Assembly: GCF_013415905.1 (NCBI RefSeq)
Contig: NZ_CP058909.1
Location: 4,836,001 to 4,900,000 of the forward strand
Direction of reading: 5' to 3'
Source: Halosimplex pelagicum
GTDB taxonomy: Archaea; Halobacteriota; Halobacteria; Halobacteriales; Haloarculaceae
Length of the DNA: 64,000 nucleotides
The notes under the pieces were generated by a model. The model saw only the letters and a program-made list of their open reading frames with translations, searched no databases and was not told the DNA's origin. Within the stretch, counting starts at the first letter, position 1, and each line of letters starts with the position of its first letter. Shown here piece by piece: positions 1 to 8,571 of this stretch. A program made the position numbers and the translations under genes.

Positions 1-1150
1 ACGCCGCTCGCCCGCCCCGCTCGCGGACGCGGTTCATCAGGACGGTGGCGTCCTCGCTCCCGCCCAGGTCGTCGTTGCGCACCACGGAGTCGACGCCCGC
101 CGTCCGCCCCGCGACCGTCTCGACCACGTCGACGACGGCGTCGTCGCTCTCGGCGCCCGGCGCCTCGCCCTCGGGCGTCACCTCGACGTCGCAGTCGTGC
201 ATCGCCGCCGCGCCCTCGATCACCGAGCGGGCTCGTTCGCGCATGTACTCCATGAGGTCGGTGGTCTCGCCGCGGACCTCCCCCTCGATGTGCGCCGTCT
301 CCGGGATCACGTTCGTCGCGCTCCCGCCGCCGACTCTCCCGGCGTTGACCCGGGTCGCGCCGTCCTCGTGACGGGGGATCGCGTAGAGATTCTGGACCGC
401 GGCGGCCATCGCCTGGACGGCGTTGCGCCCCGACCCCGGTCGGCCGCCGGCGTGGGCCGGTTCGCCCGAAAAGTCCGCCCGGAACTGGTGGACCGCGAGG
501 AACCCCTCGACGCCCGCGACCACTTCCCCCGTCGGATGGTCGAGGCCGACGTGGACCGCCAGCAGGTAGTCGACGTCGTCGAGCAGGCCGCTCTCGGCCA
601 TCGGCTTCCCGCCGCCGATCGCCTCCTCGGCGGGCTGGAACAGGACCTTCAGCGTCCCCGCGAAGTCGCTGTCGGCCACCGCTTCGAGGACGCCGAGCCC
701 GATGGCGGCGTGGGCGTCGTGGCCGCAGGCGTGCATCGCTCCCTCGTGTTCCGAGCGGAAGCCCTCGCGAACGGGTGCGTGTTCCTCGTCGGTCGACTCC
801 TCCCTCGGGAGGCCGTCGATGTCGACCCGCAGAGCGATAGTGGGGCCGTCCCCGCGTTCGAGCGTCGCCGCGGCGCCCGTGTACCCGCCGCGCAGTCGCT
901 CCAGCGTCTCGGGGTTCGCGCCCGCCTCCTCGGCCCGACGGTACCACCGCCGTAGTTCCTCGTCGTCCGGGACGGCGATGCGTTCCCCGTCGGCGAGCAC
1001 CTCGCGGCCGACCAGGACCTCGTCCACGTCCATCGCTTCGAGTTCGTCGACGATCCGCGCGGTCGTCCAGAACTCCCGCCAGGCCGGCTCGGGCTTGCGG
1101 TGGAGCTCCCTGCGTAACTCTACCAGTCGCTCGCGACTCGGCGCGCTCAT
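1..1150 (-). CDS. M20-family amidohydrolase/peptidase (AbgA-like), 3' end outside window
   Basis: Metal-dependent amidohydrolase of the M20/M40 type, which hydrolyses N-acyl or aminobenzoyl-glutamate-like amides in the cytoplasm. The reading frame starts at the ATG complementary to 1148-1150 with MSAPSRERLVELRRELH and runs off the left edge. Visible family motifs are the N-terminal RRELH segment, the metal-binding HACGHDAHAAIG stretch, the FQPAEEAIGG stretch with the catalytic Glu pair, and AVHVG. The dimerisation-domain region (HAGGRPGSGRNAVQA) follows. The protein most resembles the aminobenzoyl-glutamate utilisation A branch, but the substrate cannot be read from sequence. The missing C-terminus should be roughly 40-60 residues. 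Confidence 0.87.
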   Translation of the reverse strand, partial: MSAPSRERLVELRRELHRKPEPAWREFWTTARIVDELEAMDVDEVLVGREVLADGERIAVPDDEELRRWYRRAEEAGANPETLERLRGGYTGAAATLERGDGPTIALRVDIDGLPREESTDEEHAPVREGFRSEHEGAMHACGHDAHAAIGLGVLEAVADSDFAGTLKVLFQPAEEAIGGGKPMAESGLLDDVDYLLAVHVGLDHPTGEVVAGVEGFLAVHQFRADFSGEPAHAGGRPGSGRNAVQAMAAAVQNLYAIPRHEDGATRVNAGRVGGGSATNVIPETAHIEGEVRGETTDLMEYMRERARSVIEGAAAMHDCDVEVTPEGEAPGAESDDAVVDVVETVAGRTAGVDSVVRNDDLGGSEDATVLMNRVRERGGRAA

Positions 1151-1209
1151 ACGGGGTAGTGGGCGCCGCGAGAACGTGTCGGTTTCGGCGACGCGTCGCC
1201 GACTCGACC

Positions 1210-1524
1210 TCAGCGGACCTGTTCGATCTCGGCTTCGACGTGGATGCGGTCGGGGTAGTCGTCGCCGGCGACCGAGCGGGCGAAGTCGTCGTGGCCGTGG
1301 ACCTCGACGGTGCGGGTGTAGGCGGTGTACTGCCAGGGCTCGAAGCTCCCGCCGTCGGCGGCCAGCCGCTTGGACTGGGGGACGCGGTGGTCCGTCGGCG
1401 GCTGGGGATGGGGCCCTTTCAGCTCCACGCCCTTGCGCTCGGCGGCGGCCTTGACTCCGTCGACGACGTCGTCGAGGAGCCGTCGGTCCCCGCTCGTGAA
1501 CGTGAGCTTCGTGACGAAGGGCAT
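1210..1524 (-). CDS. uS10/mL48-type ribosomal-protein-like small protein
   Basis: A 104-residue protein with the compact alpha-beta pattern of ribosomal protein S10. It opens with MPFVTKLTFTSGDR (first beta strand), then a helix (LLDDVVDGVKAAAERKGVEL), the basic loop KGPHPQPP, and a YTRTVEVHGH strand. Halobacteria carry a paralogue annotated uS10/mL48 in addition to true S10, and this fits that paralogue. An upstream in-frame Met at 1551 would add MPVPGDRTD; I prefer 1524 because the S10 fold starts there. Whether it is ribosome-bound or an RNA-binding relative is unknown. Confidence 0.65.
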   Translation of the reverse strand: MPFVTKLTFTSGDRRLLDDVVDGVKAAAERKGVELKGPHPQPPTDHRVPQSKRLAADGGSFEPWQYTAYTRTVEVHGHDDFARSVAGDDYPDRIHVEAEIEQVR

Positions 1525-1620
1525 GTCCGTCCGGTCGCCGGGCACCGGCATAAGCCATGCGTTTGCCCCCGACTCGTGTCGGGTGTCGGAGAGGTCACCG
1601 TGGCGACGCTCCGATATTCA

Positions 1621-1626
1621 CTTAAG
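1621..1626 (+). promoter_or_regulatory. TATA-like box for NUDIX gene
   Basis: The sequence CTTAAG lies 24-29 nt before the ATG at 1650. That is the spacing expected when a haloarchaeal transcript begins at or next to the start codon (leaderless). It also argues against the upstream GTG at 1629 as the start. Confidence 0.5.
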
Positions 1627-1649
1627 GAGTGATAGAGTACTTAGTGGCA

Positions 1650-2099
1650 ATGATAGAGGCCACGAGCGCGGGAGCCATCCTCTTTCGCGACACGCGTGGC
1701 CGGCGGGAGTACCTCCTCCTCAAGAGTCGCCCGGGCGACTGGGAGTTCCCGAAAGGGGGCGTCGAGGGCGAGGAGGAGCTCCAGCAGACCGCCATCCGCG
1801 AAGTGAAAGAGGAGGCCGGAATCGGCGATTTCCGGCTCTTGGACGGCTTCCGAGAGGACTACGACTACGTGTTCGAAGCCAACGGCAACACCATCCACAA
1901 GACCGTACACCTGTTCATCGCCCGCTCGTTCGAGGCGTCGGCGGAGCTCTCCCACGAGCACCGCGACCTCCAGTGGCGCGACTACGAACAGGCCATCAAC
2001 ACCGTCACGCAGGACGGCCCCCGCGAGATACTCGAAGAGGCCCACGAGTTCCTCGACGAGAAACTCGCCGAAGACGAAGACGAGGACGACGAGGAGTAG
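1650..2099 (+). CDS. NUDIX hydrolase, bis(5'-nucleosyl)-tetraphosphatase type
   Basis: A 149-residue NUDIX enzyme, probably cleaving diadenosine tetraphosphate-like dinucleotides. The NUDIX box spans roughly residues 36-58: GGVEGEEELQQTAIREVKEE then AG, giving the GX5EX7REVXEEXGU pattern with all metal-binding glutamates. The preceding WEFPKG is typical of the asymmetric Ap4A hydrolase branch. The C-terminus is an acidic tail (DEDEDDEE). I chose the ATG at 1650 because the protein then opens MIEATSAGAILF, the usual beginning of the fold, and because a TATA-like box sits about 27 nt upstream. It is monocistronic in this view. Confidence 0.85.
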   Translation: MIEATSAGAILFRDTRGRREYLLLKSRPGDWEFPKGGVEGEEELQQTAIREVKEEAGIGDFRLLDGFREDYDYVFEANGNTIHKTVHLFIARSFEASAELSHEHRDLQWRDYEQAINTVTQDGPREILEEAHEFLDEKLAEDEDEDDEE

Positions 2100-2177
2100 C
2101 GCCGAAGCGACGGGGCGCCGCCCCTCGACCGGTCCTCGTCCGCCCGCGATCGGCCGCGCCGAGCGACCGCGCCGGAC

Positions 2178-2591
2178 TCAGTACGGCGACGCGCTGCGGT
2201 ACCGAGCGTCGCCGAACCCCAGCAGCGGGAAGAAGACGAACCCGAGGAAGGTCAGCCCGATCCCGTAGCCGGTCCCCTTGCCGAACGCCTCCGCCACGTC
2301 GATCATCGGGATCACCGCGAGGAACGGGACGAAGAGGCTCAACAGCACCCACACGATGTCCCGGTCCGCGACCTCCGCGACGAGGACGTAGACGTTGTAC
2401 ACTGGGACGACGGCCGCCCAGCCCGGCTGGCCCGCCTTCTCGAAGGTCTTCCACACCCCCGCGACACTGACCAGCGTCATCAGCAGTACCACACCGAACA
2501 GGCCGAGGAACACCGAGAAGAACGCCTCCCCCGCGCTCGGACCCGCCTGTAGTGTCGCCACGGCCGTGTCACCGAGTTGCATTTCTGTCAT
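2178..2591 (-). CDS. DUF5684-type small integral membrane protein
   Basis: A 137-residue membrane protein with about three hydrophobic segments: residues about 20-45, 60-85 and 95-120. The central motif GWAAVVPVYNVYVL between the first two segments is characteristic of the DUF5684 family, related to the membrane segments of some signal-peptidase-like proteins. No catalytic Ser/Lys pair is visible, so no peptidase role is claimed. The start at 2591 (MTEMQLGDTA) is supported by a TATA-like box 24-32 nt upstream. A longer form from 2639 would run through that promoter. Confidence 0.7.
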   Translation of the reverse strand: MTEMQLGDTAVATLQAGPSAGEAFFSVFLGLFGVVLLMTLVSVAGVWKTFEKAGQPGWAAVVPVYNVYVLVAEVADRDIVWVLLSLFVPFLAVIPMIDVAEAFGKGTGYGIGLTFLGFVFFPLLGFGDARYRSASPY

Positions 2592-2614
2592 GTGCGGGGG
2601 TGTGGCTCCCTCCC

Positions 2615-2623
2615 TATTTAAAT
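2615..2623 (-). promoter_or_regulatory. TATA box for the DUF5684 gene
   Basis: An AT-only stretch reading ATTTAAATA on the minus strand, inside a very GC-rich background. It is centred about 28 nt before the start at 2591 and followed on the far side by a T-rich run. The spacing implies a leaderless transcript. Confidence 0.6.
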
Positions 2624-2744
2624 TTTTTCTCGGTGACACGTCCCGGCGAGTCGTTCGCGGCAGCGGCGTTGGTCGCCGGCCGCCCTCGGCTCACCGGACG
2701 GATTCGCGAAACGTATATCCGAACGGGGGCGCCTACGTCGGGTC

Positions 2745-3839
2745 GTGTCACCCACGGGCGGCGGTCCGGTCGACGACTCGGAGTTTCTCTTCGAGCTGGC
2801 GGTCTGTCAGTGGGCCGAACGCGAGTGGCCGCCGGCCGGCAGCGGAACCGAGGTCGGAGCCGGTGCGGGCGACCGCACCGCTATCGTCGCCCGACAGATC
2901 GGGACGAAACGGCGGCGGTGGGACACCGTCGTCGTCGAGTGCGACCCCGAGGGGCTGGCCCGGCGGGCGAACTTCGGGCTCGCCGAACTCGACTCGGATC
3001 TCCTGCACGTCGTCCGCAACGCGCCGGCGGAGTGGACCTGGTACCGCGACGCCCTGCCCGACCCCGGTTATCCGTGGCGCTACGTCCGCGAGGCGGTCCA
3101 CGAGGCGGCCGACCGCGGCGTCGTCGAGACCCGTCGCCGGTCGAACAACCGGGTCGAACTCCGCCGGAAGTGGGCCTACCCGGACTGGGTCGAGCGGATC
3201 GTCGCCGTCGAGAACAAGCCGGACCTGGACGCCAGCGCCGCCCGCGCGCTCGGCCCCCAACTGGAGCGCGACGTGGCGCTCTCGCTCGCCGACGAGGTGT
3301 GGGTCGCGACGACCGAGACCGGCGAATCCGTCGAGCCGGCGCTGATCAAGGACGTGCCCGTCGAGGCCGGCGTCCTCACGGTCGACGGCGCGGGCGACGC
3401 GGCGGTGTCCTGGCACCCCCGAACGCTCGCCGTCGACGATCCCGGAACCAGAATTCTCGAACGCCCGACCGGCGGCGACCGCGACGCCTCGGCCGCCCGC
3501 TTCGAGTACGCCGATCCGGAGTGGAAGGCCGACAAGCGGCTCGAACTCGCCGAGCGGGCGTACGGCCGCGGCTGGCGCGCCTACGCCGACACGATGCGGC
3601 CGGACTGCCGGCAGTTCCGGCTCACCGACGAACCGGCGGGCTTTCTGCCCTACTGCGCGGCGAAGGAGTGTCACCCGACAGCCGGCGAATGCTCGGGGTC
3701 CTGCGGCGAGTTCGAACCCGAACCGCCCGCGTGGCGCTCGGGCGACTGGCCCATCTCGGGCGGGCCGGGCAAGGGTATCAAACGGCTACTGGACCGACAG
3801 CGGCGGCGCCAGCGGCCGGGACTGGACGATGGGGCGTAG
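2745..3839 (+). CDS. DUF5787 family protein
   Basis: A 364-residue acidic cytoplasmic protein of a family found in Halobacteria (DUF5787). It starts on GTG at 2745, with a TATA-like stretch (ACGTATAT, 2711-2718) about 30 nt upstream. It opens with EFLFELAVCQWAEREWP. The C-terminal third carries a Cys-rich patch, YCAAKECHPTAGECSGSCG, which may bind a metal. The middle (ENKPDLDASAARALGPQLERDVAL) recalls the core of restriction-endonuclease-like folds (E-x-K after a D), a weak resemblance only. It ends in a basic tail. Function is not established. Confidence 0.7.
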   Translation: MSPTGGGPVDDSEFLFELAVCQWAEREWPPAGSGTEVGAGAGDRTAIVARQIGTKRRRWDTVVVECDPEGLARRANFGLAELDSDLLHVVRNAPAEWTWYRDALPDPGYPWRYVREAVHEAADRGVVETRRRSNNRVELRRKWAYPDWVERIVAVENKPDLDASAARALGPQLERDVALSLADEVWVATTETGESVEPALIKDVPVEAGVLTVDGAGDAAVSWHPRTLAVDDPGTRILERPTGGDRDASAARFEYADPEWKADKRLELAERAYGRGWRAYADTMRPDCRQFRLTDEPAGFLPYCAAKECHPTAGECSGSCGEFEPEPPAWRSGDWPISGGPGKGIKRLLDRQRRRQRPGLDDGA

Positions 3840-3896
3840 CGGCCTCGACGGTCGGCGGTCAGTTCGCGTCTCCGATCACTCTCCGCCTCCAGTCGC

Positions 3897-4220
3897 TCAG
3901 TCGTCCTCGAACCCGAAGATCCGCCGCAGTTCGAACTCGATGCGCTCGACGAACTCGTCGAGGACGGCGTCGAACGTCTCGTCGTCGACGGGCACCTCGC
4001 CCGCTCGTTCGCGCGGATTCTCCGGGAGTTCGACCCGGAACTCACCATTCCCTTCGTAGAACGGTTCGCTCCCGTCGAGGACCTGACGGTCGATCGCCTT
4101 GAGCAGCGTCGAGTCGTGCCGGCCGTGGAAGTGCTGGTAGGCGTTCCTGTACGCGGTCTGGAGCTCGTCCATGTAGTGGACGTACTTGTCCTCGAACTTC
4201 TCCGGGTCGAAGGCGGTCAC
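3897..4220 (-). CDS. DUF5783 family protein
   Basis: A 107-residue acidic, mostly helical protein beginning MTAFDPEKFEDKYVHYMDEL. This opening and the later segment LDGSEPFYEGNGEFRVELP are typical of a small haloarchaeal family (DUF5783). There are no membrane segments, cysteines or recognisable catalytic residues. It lies 61 bp from the DUF5797 gene on the same strand (4282-4776) and could be cotranscribed with it. Function unknown. Confidence 0.7.
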   Translation of the reverse strand: MTAFDPEKFEDKYVHYMDELQTAYRNAYQHFHGRHDSTLLKAIDRQVLDGSEPFYEGNGEFRVELPENPRERAGEVPVDDETFDAVLDEFVERIEFELRRIFGFEDD

Positions 4221-4281
4221 GACTCGACTGTACGACCGCGAGCCCGTAAACGACTCCGTTCGGCGGGAGAGACGGAGTCGC

Positions 4282-4776
4282 TCAGTCGCCGTCGTCGTCG
4301 AGCCGCTGGACTTCCAGCGCGTCGCGCTCGACGGCCAGCCGGTAGGTCGGGACGGTCCTCTGGACGCGCTCGACGACGCCCTTCTCGGCGAGCGAGCGCA
4401 GCGCCGAGCGCACCTCGTCGACCTCGGGGTCGTGACCGGCGTCGCGGAGGTCGTGCAGCGTCGCGACGACGCTCTGTGGCTCGTCGTCGTGGTCGGGGAG
4501 TACGTCGATCGCCGCGGCCTGTAGCCCGGGGACGGTGACGACCTGCTCGTCGATCTCCCCCTCCACGTCGTCGCCGACGAGGCTGTTGGCCTCCGGCGTC
4601 GCGCAGATGAGGCTGTCCTCGTCGCGGTAGTAGTAGTCCTTGAGTTCGGATTCGAGGTACTGGTGGACGTCGCTCCCGCTGTCCATGTCCCACTGGGCCT
4701 GCAGCTCTGCGTTTTTCGTCGGCTGGAGCGCCACCACGTCCGCGAGTCGCTCGCGGGCCTCGTCCGATAGCGTCAT
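4282..4776 (-). CDS. DUF5797 family winged-helix-like protein
   Basis: A 164-residue protein opening MTLSDEARERLADVVALQPT. That opening and the VHQYLESELKDYYYRDEDSL segment are characteristic of the haloarchaeal DUF5797 family. The second half (VDEVRSALRSLAEKGVVERVQRTVPTYRLA) has the helix-turn-helix plus wing pattern of a DNA-binding domain, so a regulatory role is plausible but unproven. It is upstream of the DUF5783 gene in the same orientation. Start chosen at the ATG 4774-4776. Confidence 0.7.
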   Translation of the reverse strand: MTLSDEARERLADVVALQPTKNAELQAQWDMDSGSDVHQYLESELKDYYYRDEDSLICATPEANSLVGDDVEGEIDEQVVTVPGLQAAAIDVLPDHDDEPQSVVATLHDLRDAGHDPEVDEVRSALRSLAEKGVVERVQRTVPTYRLAVERDALEVQRLDDDGD

Positions 4777-4913
4777 TCGTCCGAGCGTAGGTTCACCGGG
4801 TTATTAAGCCCCTGCGAATGGCGCCCGCTACGCCGGGGCCGGGAGCGCCGGAGCCGGGAGCGCCGGACCGTGGGGTCGCCGGAGGCCCGACCGCGGTCTC
4901 GGGCCGCCGTCGC

Positions 4914-5510
4914 TCAGAGGTCGTCGAGCGTGCCGGCCACGTCGTCCCAGTGGCTGCCCTTCCAGAAGTGCTGGCCGCAGTTGTGACAGCGCCAGACGGT
5001 CTCCTCGTGGGTCTCGGGGGCGTAGTCGGGCGTCGGTTCGGTCCGGTCGACGCGTTCGAGCGGGCCGTTGCAGGCCGAGCAGCGCGCGGGCTCGTCGGCG
5101 AGTTCGAGGTCGAATCCCGACCGCCGCAGTTCGAGCAGTTGCTCGGTCACCTCCCGCGTCGAGAGGAGCTGGGACCGCTCGGCGCGGGCCGCCAGCTCGC
5201 GGTCGCGGGTCACCAGCACTCGCCCCTCGGTGTGGGCGAGCGCCAGCACGTCGTCGTCGGCCTCGATACCGCGCTCGCCCGCGTAGGCGGCGTCGTACCC
5301 GCACATCCGCAGGTACGTCGCCAGTTTCCCGAGCATGGTATCGAGCAACAGCGCCGTCTCGTCGGCCGGTTCCTGCGGGAGGTCGCCGCGGTCGGCGCCG
5401 TCGTCGGGGTCGCCGCGGTCCACTGCCTCGGCCTCGTCCGCGTCGGCGGTCACGGTGCTCGCCACCCGATCGCTCGCGCGCTCGTCGGTGTCGGACTCGT
5501 CGCCGGTCAT
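4914..5510 (-). CDS. Mut7-C RNase domain protein with zinc ribbon
   Basis: A 198-residue protein. After an acidic low-complexity N-terminus of about 50 residues comes a PIN-like Mut7-C nuclease domain: LLLDTMLGKLATYLRMCGYDA, then VLVTRDRELAARA, with the acidic residues (D in LLLDTM, D in VTRD) expected for metal-dependent RNA cleavage. The C-terminal part is a zinc ribbon, CSACNGPLERV followed by WRCHNCGQHFWKGSHW. Mut7-C proteins are RNases related to the C-terminus of C. elegans Mut-7. The start overlaps the stop of PolX by 4 bp, so translation is probably coupled. Confidence 0.82.
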   Translation of the reverse strand: MTGDESDTDERASDRVASTVTADADEAEAVDRGDPDDGADRGDLPQEPADETALLLDTMLGKLATYLRMCGYDAAYAGERGIEADDDVLALAHTEGRVLVTRDRELAARAERSQLLSTREVTEQLLELRRSGFDLELADEPARCSACNGPLERVDRTEPTPDYAPETHEETVWRCHNCGQHFWKGSHWDDVAGTLDDL

Positions 5511-7249
5511 TCGAGGAACTCGCGCAGGCCTTCGACGCCTCGCGTATTGAGTACGTCGGTCTGCTCGGCCCAGCCCCGACGCGCCGTGTGGACGCCGTAG
5601 CGGACGAGTCCGTAGCTCTCGGGCCGATGGGCGTCGGTGTCGACGGCGATCGTCGCTCCCGCCTCGACCGCGGCCTTGACCGCGCCGCCGCCCAGGTCCA
5701 GCCGGGCGGGGTTCGAGTTGACCTCCAGCGCGGTGTCGGCGTCGGCCGCGGCCGACGCCAGCCGCTCGACGTCCACGTCCAGCCCCGACCGCTGGTTGAT
5801 GTACCGGCCGGTCGGGTGGCCGACGATGTCGACTTCGGGGTGCTCGGCGGCCGCGACGAGCCGGTCGGTGCCGTCGCCGTCCAGCCCGGCGTGGGGCGAG
5901 GCGACGACCACGTCCAGCTCGGCCAGGAGGTCGTCGGCCACCGAGACCGACCCGTCCGTCCCGACGTTCGCCTCGACGCCCGAGAACACCTCGATGTCGG
6001 CCGCCTCGGCGACCGCGCGGACCTCCGCCAGTTGCTCGCGCAACTCCTCGTCGGGGACGCCGACGCCGCCGACCATCCCCGGCCCGGTGGCGTGGTCGGT
6101 GATCGCGACGTAGTCGTGGCCGAAGGCGGCGGCGCCCTCGACCATCTCCGCGACCGTGTGGTCGCCGTCCGACCAGCCCGTGTGGGTGTGGAGGTCGCCG
6201 CGGATCGCCGAGGACTCGACGAGATCCGGCAGTTCCCCGTTCCGGGCGGCCTCGATCTCCCCCCAGTTCTCCCGGATCTCGGGGGGCATCCACGGCAGGT
6301 CCAGCGCCTCGTACATCCCCGCCTCGGTCTCCCCCGCCACGCGCTCGCCCGCCCGCTGGTCGGCCTCGGGGTCGTCCACGTCGGACACGTCGAAGACGCC
6401 GTACTCGTTCATCTTCAGGTCCGCCTCGATGGCGACGTTGCGGAGCTTGACGTTGTGGTCCTTGCTGCCGGTGAAGTACTGCAGCGCGCTCCCGAACTCG
6501 GCGGGGGCGACCACGCGCAGGTCGACGCGGACCTCGCCGGCCCGGACGCTGGCCTTCTGGTCGCCGGCCTCGATGACGCCGTCGGCGTCGGGCCAGTCGA
6601 CGAACGCCTCGACCACCGACTCGGGGTCGTCGCTGCCCACGAGCACGTCCACGTCGCCGATGGTCTCCTTCCAGCGCCGCAGCGACCCCGCCAGATCCAC
6701 CCGCTCGACGCCCGGCCGCCCGTCGAGGTACGAGACGACGCCCTCGCCGCGGGGACGCGCCTCCCCCAGCGACTCGCGCTCGCTCGCCTCGCGGGCGAAC
6801 GCGATATTCTCTCGGATGTTCTCCTCGGTCTTGGCGCCGAAGCCGCTGACCGCTCGGATCTCCTCGGCCTCGGCCGCCGCCTCCAGATCGTCGAGCGTCT
6901 CGACGCCCAGCGCCTCGTAGAGGCTGCCGACCGTCTTCGGGCCGACGCCCTCGACGCGAGTCAGCGCCTCGATGTCGACCGGCATCTCCGCCCGCAACTC
7001 CTCCAGCTCCTCGATCTCGCCGGTCTCGACGTACTCCACGATCTTCGCGGAGATGGCGTCGCCGACGCCCTCGATCTCGCCGACGCCCGCCTCCCCGTCG
7101 TCGGCGGCGAGGCCGGCCACGTCGGCGGGGGAGTCCCGGACGTTCTCGGCGGCGCGGCGATAGGCGCGGGGTTTGTACTCGACGCCCTTGGCTTCGAGTC
7201 GGTCGGCGAACTCCTCGAGGCGGTCGGCGATCTCGTCGTTGCGGCTCAT
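5507..7249 (-). CDS. polX: DNA polymerase X with PHP 3'-5' exonuclease domain
   Basis: A 580-residue family X polymerase of the bacterial/archaeal type, used in gap filling and base excision repair. The order is N-terminal helix-hairpin-helix region (residues 1-110, with the repeated GVGPKTVGSLYE-type motif), the nucleotidyltransferase palm around residue 190 (GSLRRWKETIGDVDVLVGS, carrying the paired metal-binding aspartates), then a PHP domain from about residue 345 (RGDLHTHTGWSDGDHTVAEM, later AITDHA and SGVEANV) with its metal-binding His/Asp set. Length is typical. It overlaps DUF5788 upstream and Mut7-C downstream by 4 bp each, so the three genes form a tight operon. Confidence 0.93.
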   Translation of the reverse strand: MSRNDEIADRLEEFADRLEAKGVEYKPRAYRRAAENVRDSPADVAGLAADDGEAGVGEIEGVGDAISAKIVEYVETGEIEELEELRAEMPVDIEALTRVEGVGPKTVGSLYEALGVETLDDLEAAAEAEEIRAVSGFGAKTEENIRENIAFAREASERESLGEARPRGEGVVSYLDGRPGVERVDLAGSLRRWKETIGDVDVLVGSDDPESVVEAFVDWPDADGVIEAGDQKASVRAGEVRVDLRVVAPAEFGSALQYFTGSKDHNVKLRNVAIEADLKMNEYGVFDVSDVDDPEADQRAGERVAGETEAGMYEALDLPWMPPEIRENWGEIEAARNGELPDLVESSAIRGDLHTHTGWSDGDHTVAEMVEGAAAFGHDYVAITDHATGPGMVGGVGVPDEELREQLAEVRAVAEAADIEVFSGVEANVGTDGSVSVADDLLAELDVVVASPHAGLDGDGTDRLVAAAEHPEVDIVGHPTGRYINQRSGLDVDVERLASAAADADTALEVNSNPARLDLGGGAVKAAVEAGATIAVDTDAHRPESYGLVRYGVHTARRGWAEQTDVLNTRGVEGLREFLE

Positions 7250-7695
7250 CGCGACCCCGACCGGTGGCTCCCCTGGCTGTCCTGGTCGTTGCCCAGCGCC
7301 TTCTTGAGGAAGTTCATCCAGCGCTTCTTGTCGGCGGTCTCCTGGGCCTCGATCTCGGCTTCGAGGTTCGTCGGCCCGAGGTTCTCCAGGGCGTTGAGCG
7401 CGCGGTCGATGCCGACGATCGCTTCGGTCAGCTCCTCGCCCTCCTCGCGGGAGATGTCGCCGTCCTCGATCAGCTCCTTGCGCTCGCGGCGCTCGCGCCG
7501 GAGGTTCTTCTTGGCTCGCTCGACGCGCTCGCGCTCGCCGGCGGGGACGGTGTCGCGGCGCTTGATCTCGAAGACGAACTCCCGCAGGTCGATGTGCTCC
7601 CCCTGTATCTCGATGCGCTCGGGGATCGTCGCACCCACGGTGGCTCCCTCGCGGCCGATGCGTTCCAGGAGCTGTTTGCGCTCGTACTCTTGCAC
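7246..7695 (-). CDS. DUF5788 family protein
   Basis: A 149-residue highly charged helical protein (VQEYERKQLLERIGREGATVGATIPERIEIQG...) of a haloarchaeal family, DUF5788. The middle is a long basic/acidic helix (RVERAKKNLRRERRERKEL), probably coiled coil. I chose the GTG at 7693-7695 rather than the ATG at 7857, because a TATA-like run (TTTTTCAC on the minus strand, near 7719-7726) lies about 27 nt upstream and the longer frame would read through it. It is the first gene of the operon with PolX and Mut7-C; function is unknown, but the linkage suggests DNA or RNA maintenance. Confidence 0.72.
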   Translation of the reverse strand: MQEYERKQLLERIGREGATVGATIPERIEIQGEHIDLREFVFEIKRRDTVPAGERERVERAKKNLRRERRERKELIEDGDISREEGEELTEAIVGIDRALNALENLGPTNLEAEIEAQETADKKRWMNFLKKALGNDQDSQGSHRSGSR

Positions 7696-7891
7696 GGTCG
7701 CCAGTCCGGTCTCGACGGTGAAAAACCCACGCGATGCCACCGTCCGCGGTGGATTCGCGGGGTGGGGGCGGGCGGGGGCCCGACGGCGACGGGCGAGTTC
7801 GCGCCGAATCGGAAGGGTAGGCCCTATATGGGTGGGCGTCCTACGCAGGTGTAGCACCGTCGTCAGCGGACGGCCGGCGATTCAATCAACT

Positions 7892-8497
7892 ATGTCCCGC
7901 GTATACAGACTCCACTCGACACTGGAACTGCCCCTGGAGGACGTGTACGACTTCTTCGATGACCCGGACCTGCCCGAGGACATCGAGGACGTCGACATCA
8001 CCCGCCGGAACAACACGCTCATCATCAGCGCGGTCTCCGCCGACGAGAGCATCAGCAAGTACACGCCGACCGCGCAGCTGAAAGCCAGCGTCACGGAGAA
8101 TCGCGTCTACGAGGAGATCGAAGAAGAGGAAGAAGACGACAGCTCCCCGGTTCACACCACCGACACCGCGGGCGGCCCGCAGTGGGGCGCCCTCGAAGAG
8201 GAGGAGGAGGAGCCCCCCTCGGAACTCGTCGAGTACGCCTGTTTCAAGGGCGACCGCGAGACCGTCCTGCAGAACAGCACCCTCCAGTACGAGATGTTCC
8301 TCGTACTCTGTGAGATCGCCCGCGTGGCCGAGAAAGGCACGCTCACCGCGATCACCTGCCCCGACGACGACCTGGAGGCGGTCCGCATCGTCGACGGGGA
8401 GGACCGGCCCGCCTCGATCAACGTCGTCGAGGACCCCCGCGACGACGAGGACTCCGAGGGCGTCAACTGGCGCGACAACGAGTTCATCAGCGGGTAA
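7892..8497 (+). CDS. DUF7110 family protein
   Basis: A 201-residue very acidic protein of a conserved haloarchaeal family (DUF7110). It begins MSRVYRLHSTLELPLEDVYD, followed by a beta-rich N-terminal domain, an acidic linker (EEEEEDDSSP; later EEEEEEPPSE), and a second domain with ACFKGDRETVLQNSTLQYEMF. No cysteine clusters or catalytic motif are seen. The larger open frame that extends far upstream on this strand is antisense to polX and not real; ATG at 7892 gives the family's usual beginning. Function unknown. Confidence 0.75.
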   Translation: MSRVYRLHSTLELPLEDVYDFFDDPDLPEDIEDVDITRRNNTLIISAVSADESISKYTPTAQLKASVTENRVYEEIEEEEEDDSSPVHTTDTAGGPQWGALEEEEEEPPSELVEYACFKGDRETVLQNSTLQYEMFLVLCEIARVAEKGTLTAITCPDDDLEAVRIVDGEDRPASINVVEDPRDDEDSEGVNWRDNEFISG

Positions 8498-8571
8498 TTG
8501 TCGGTCCCCGCTAGTCCCGTTCTCACTCCCGTACCCACCAGTCTACCGACCGCGGGTCCGCTGACCGCGTC

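Noticed and set aside
2745..3839. Restriction endonuclease assignment for the DUF5787 protein
   Set aside because: Only a weak D...E-x-K resemblance in the middle; no surrounding methyltransferase or defence genes.
5588..7891. Very long plus-strand open frame opposite polX, continuing into the DUF7110 gene
   Set aside because: It is antisense to a clear PolX protein. High-GC codon structure leaves open frames on the opposite strand. Only the part from 7892 has recognisable protein sequence.
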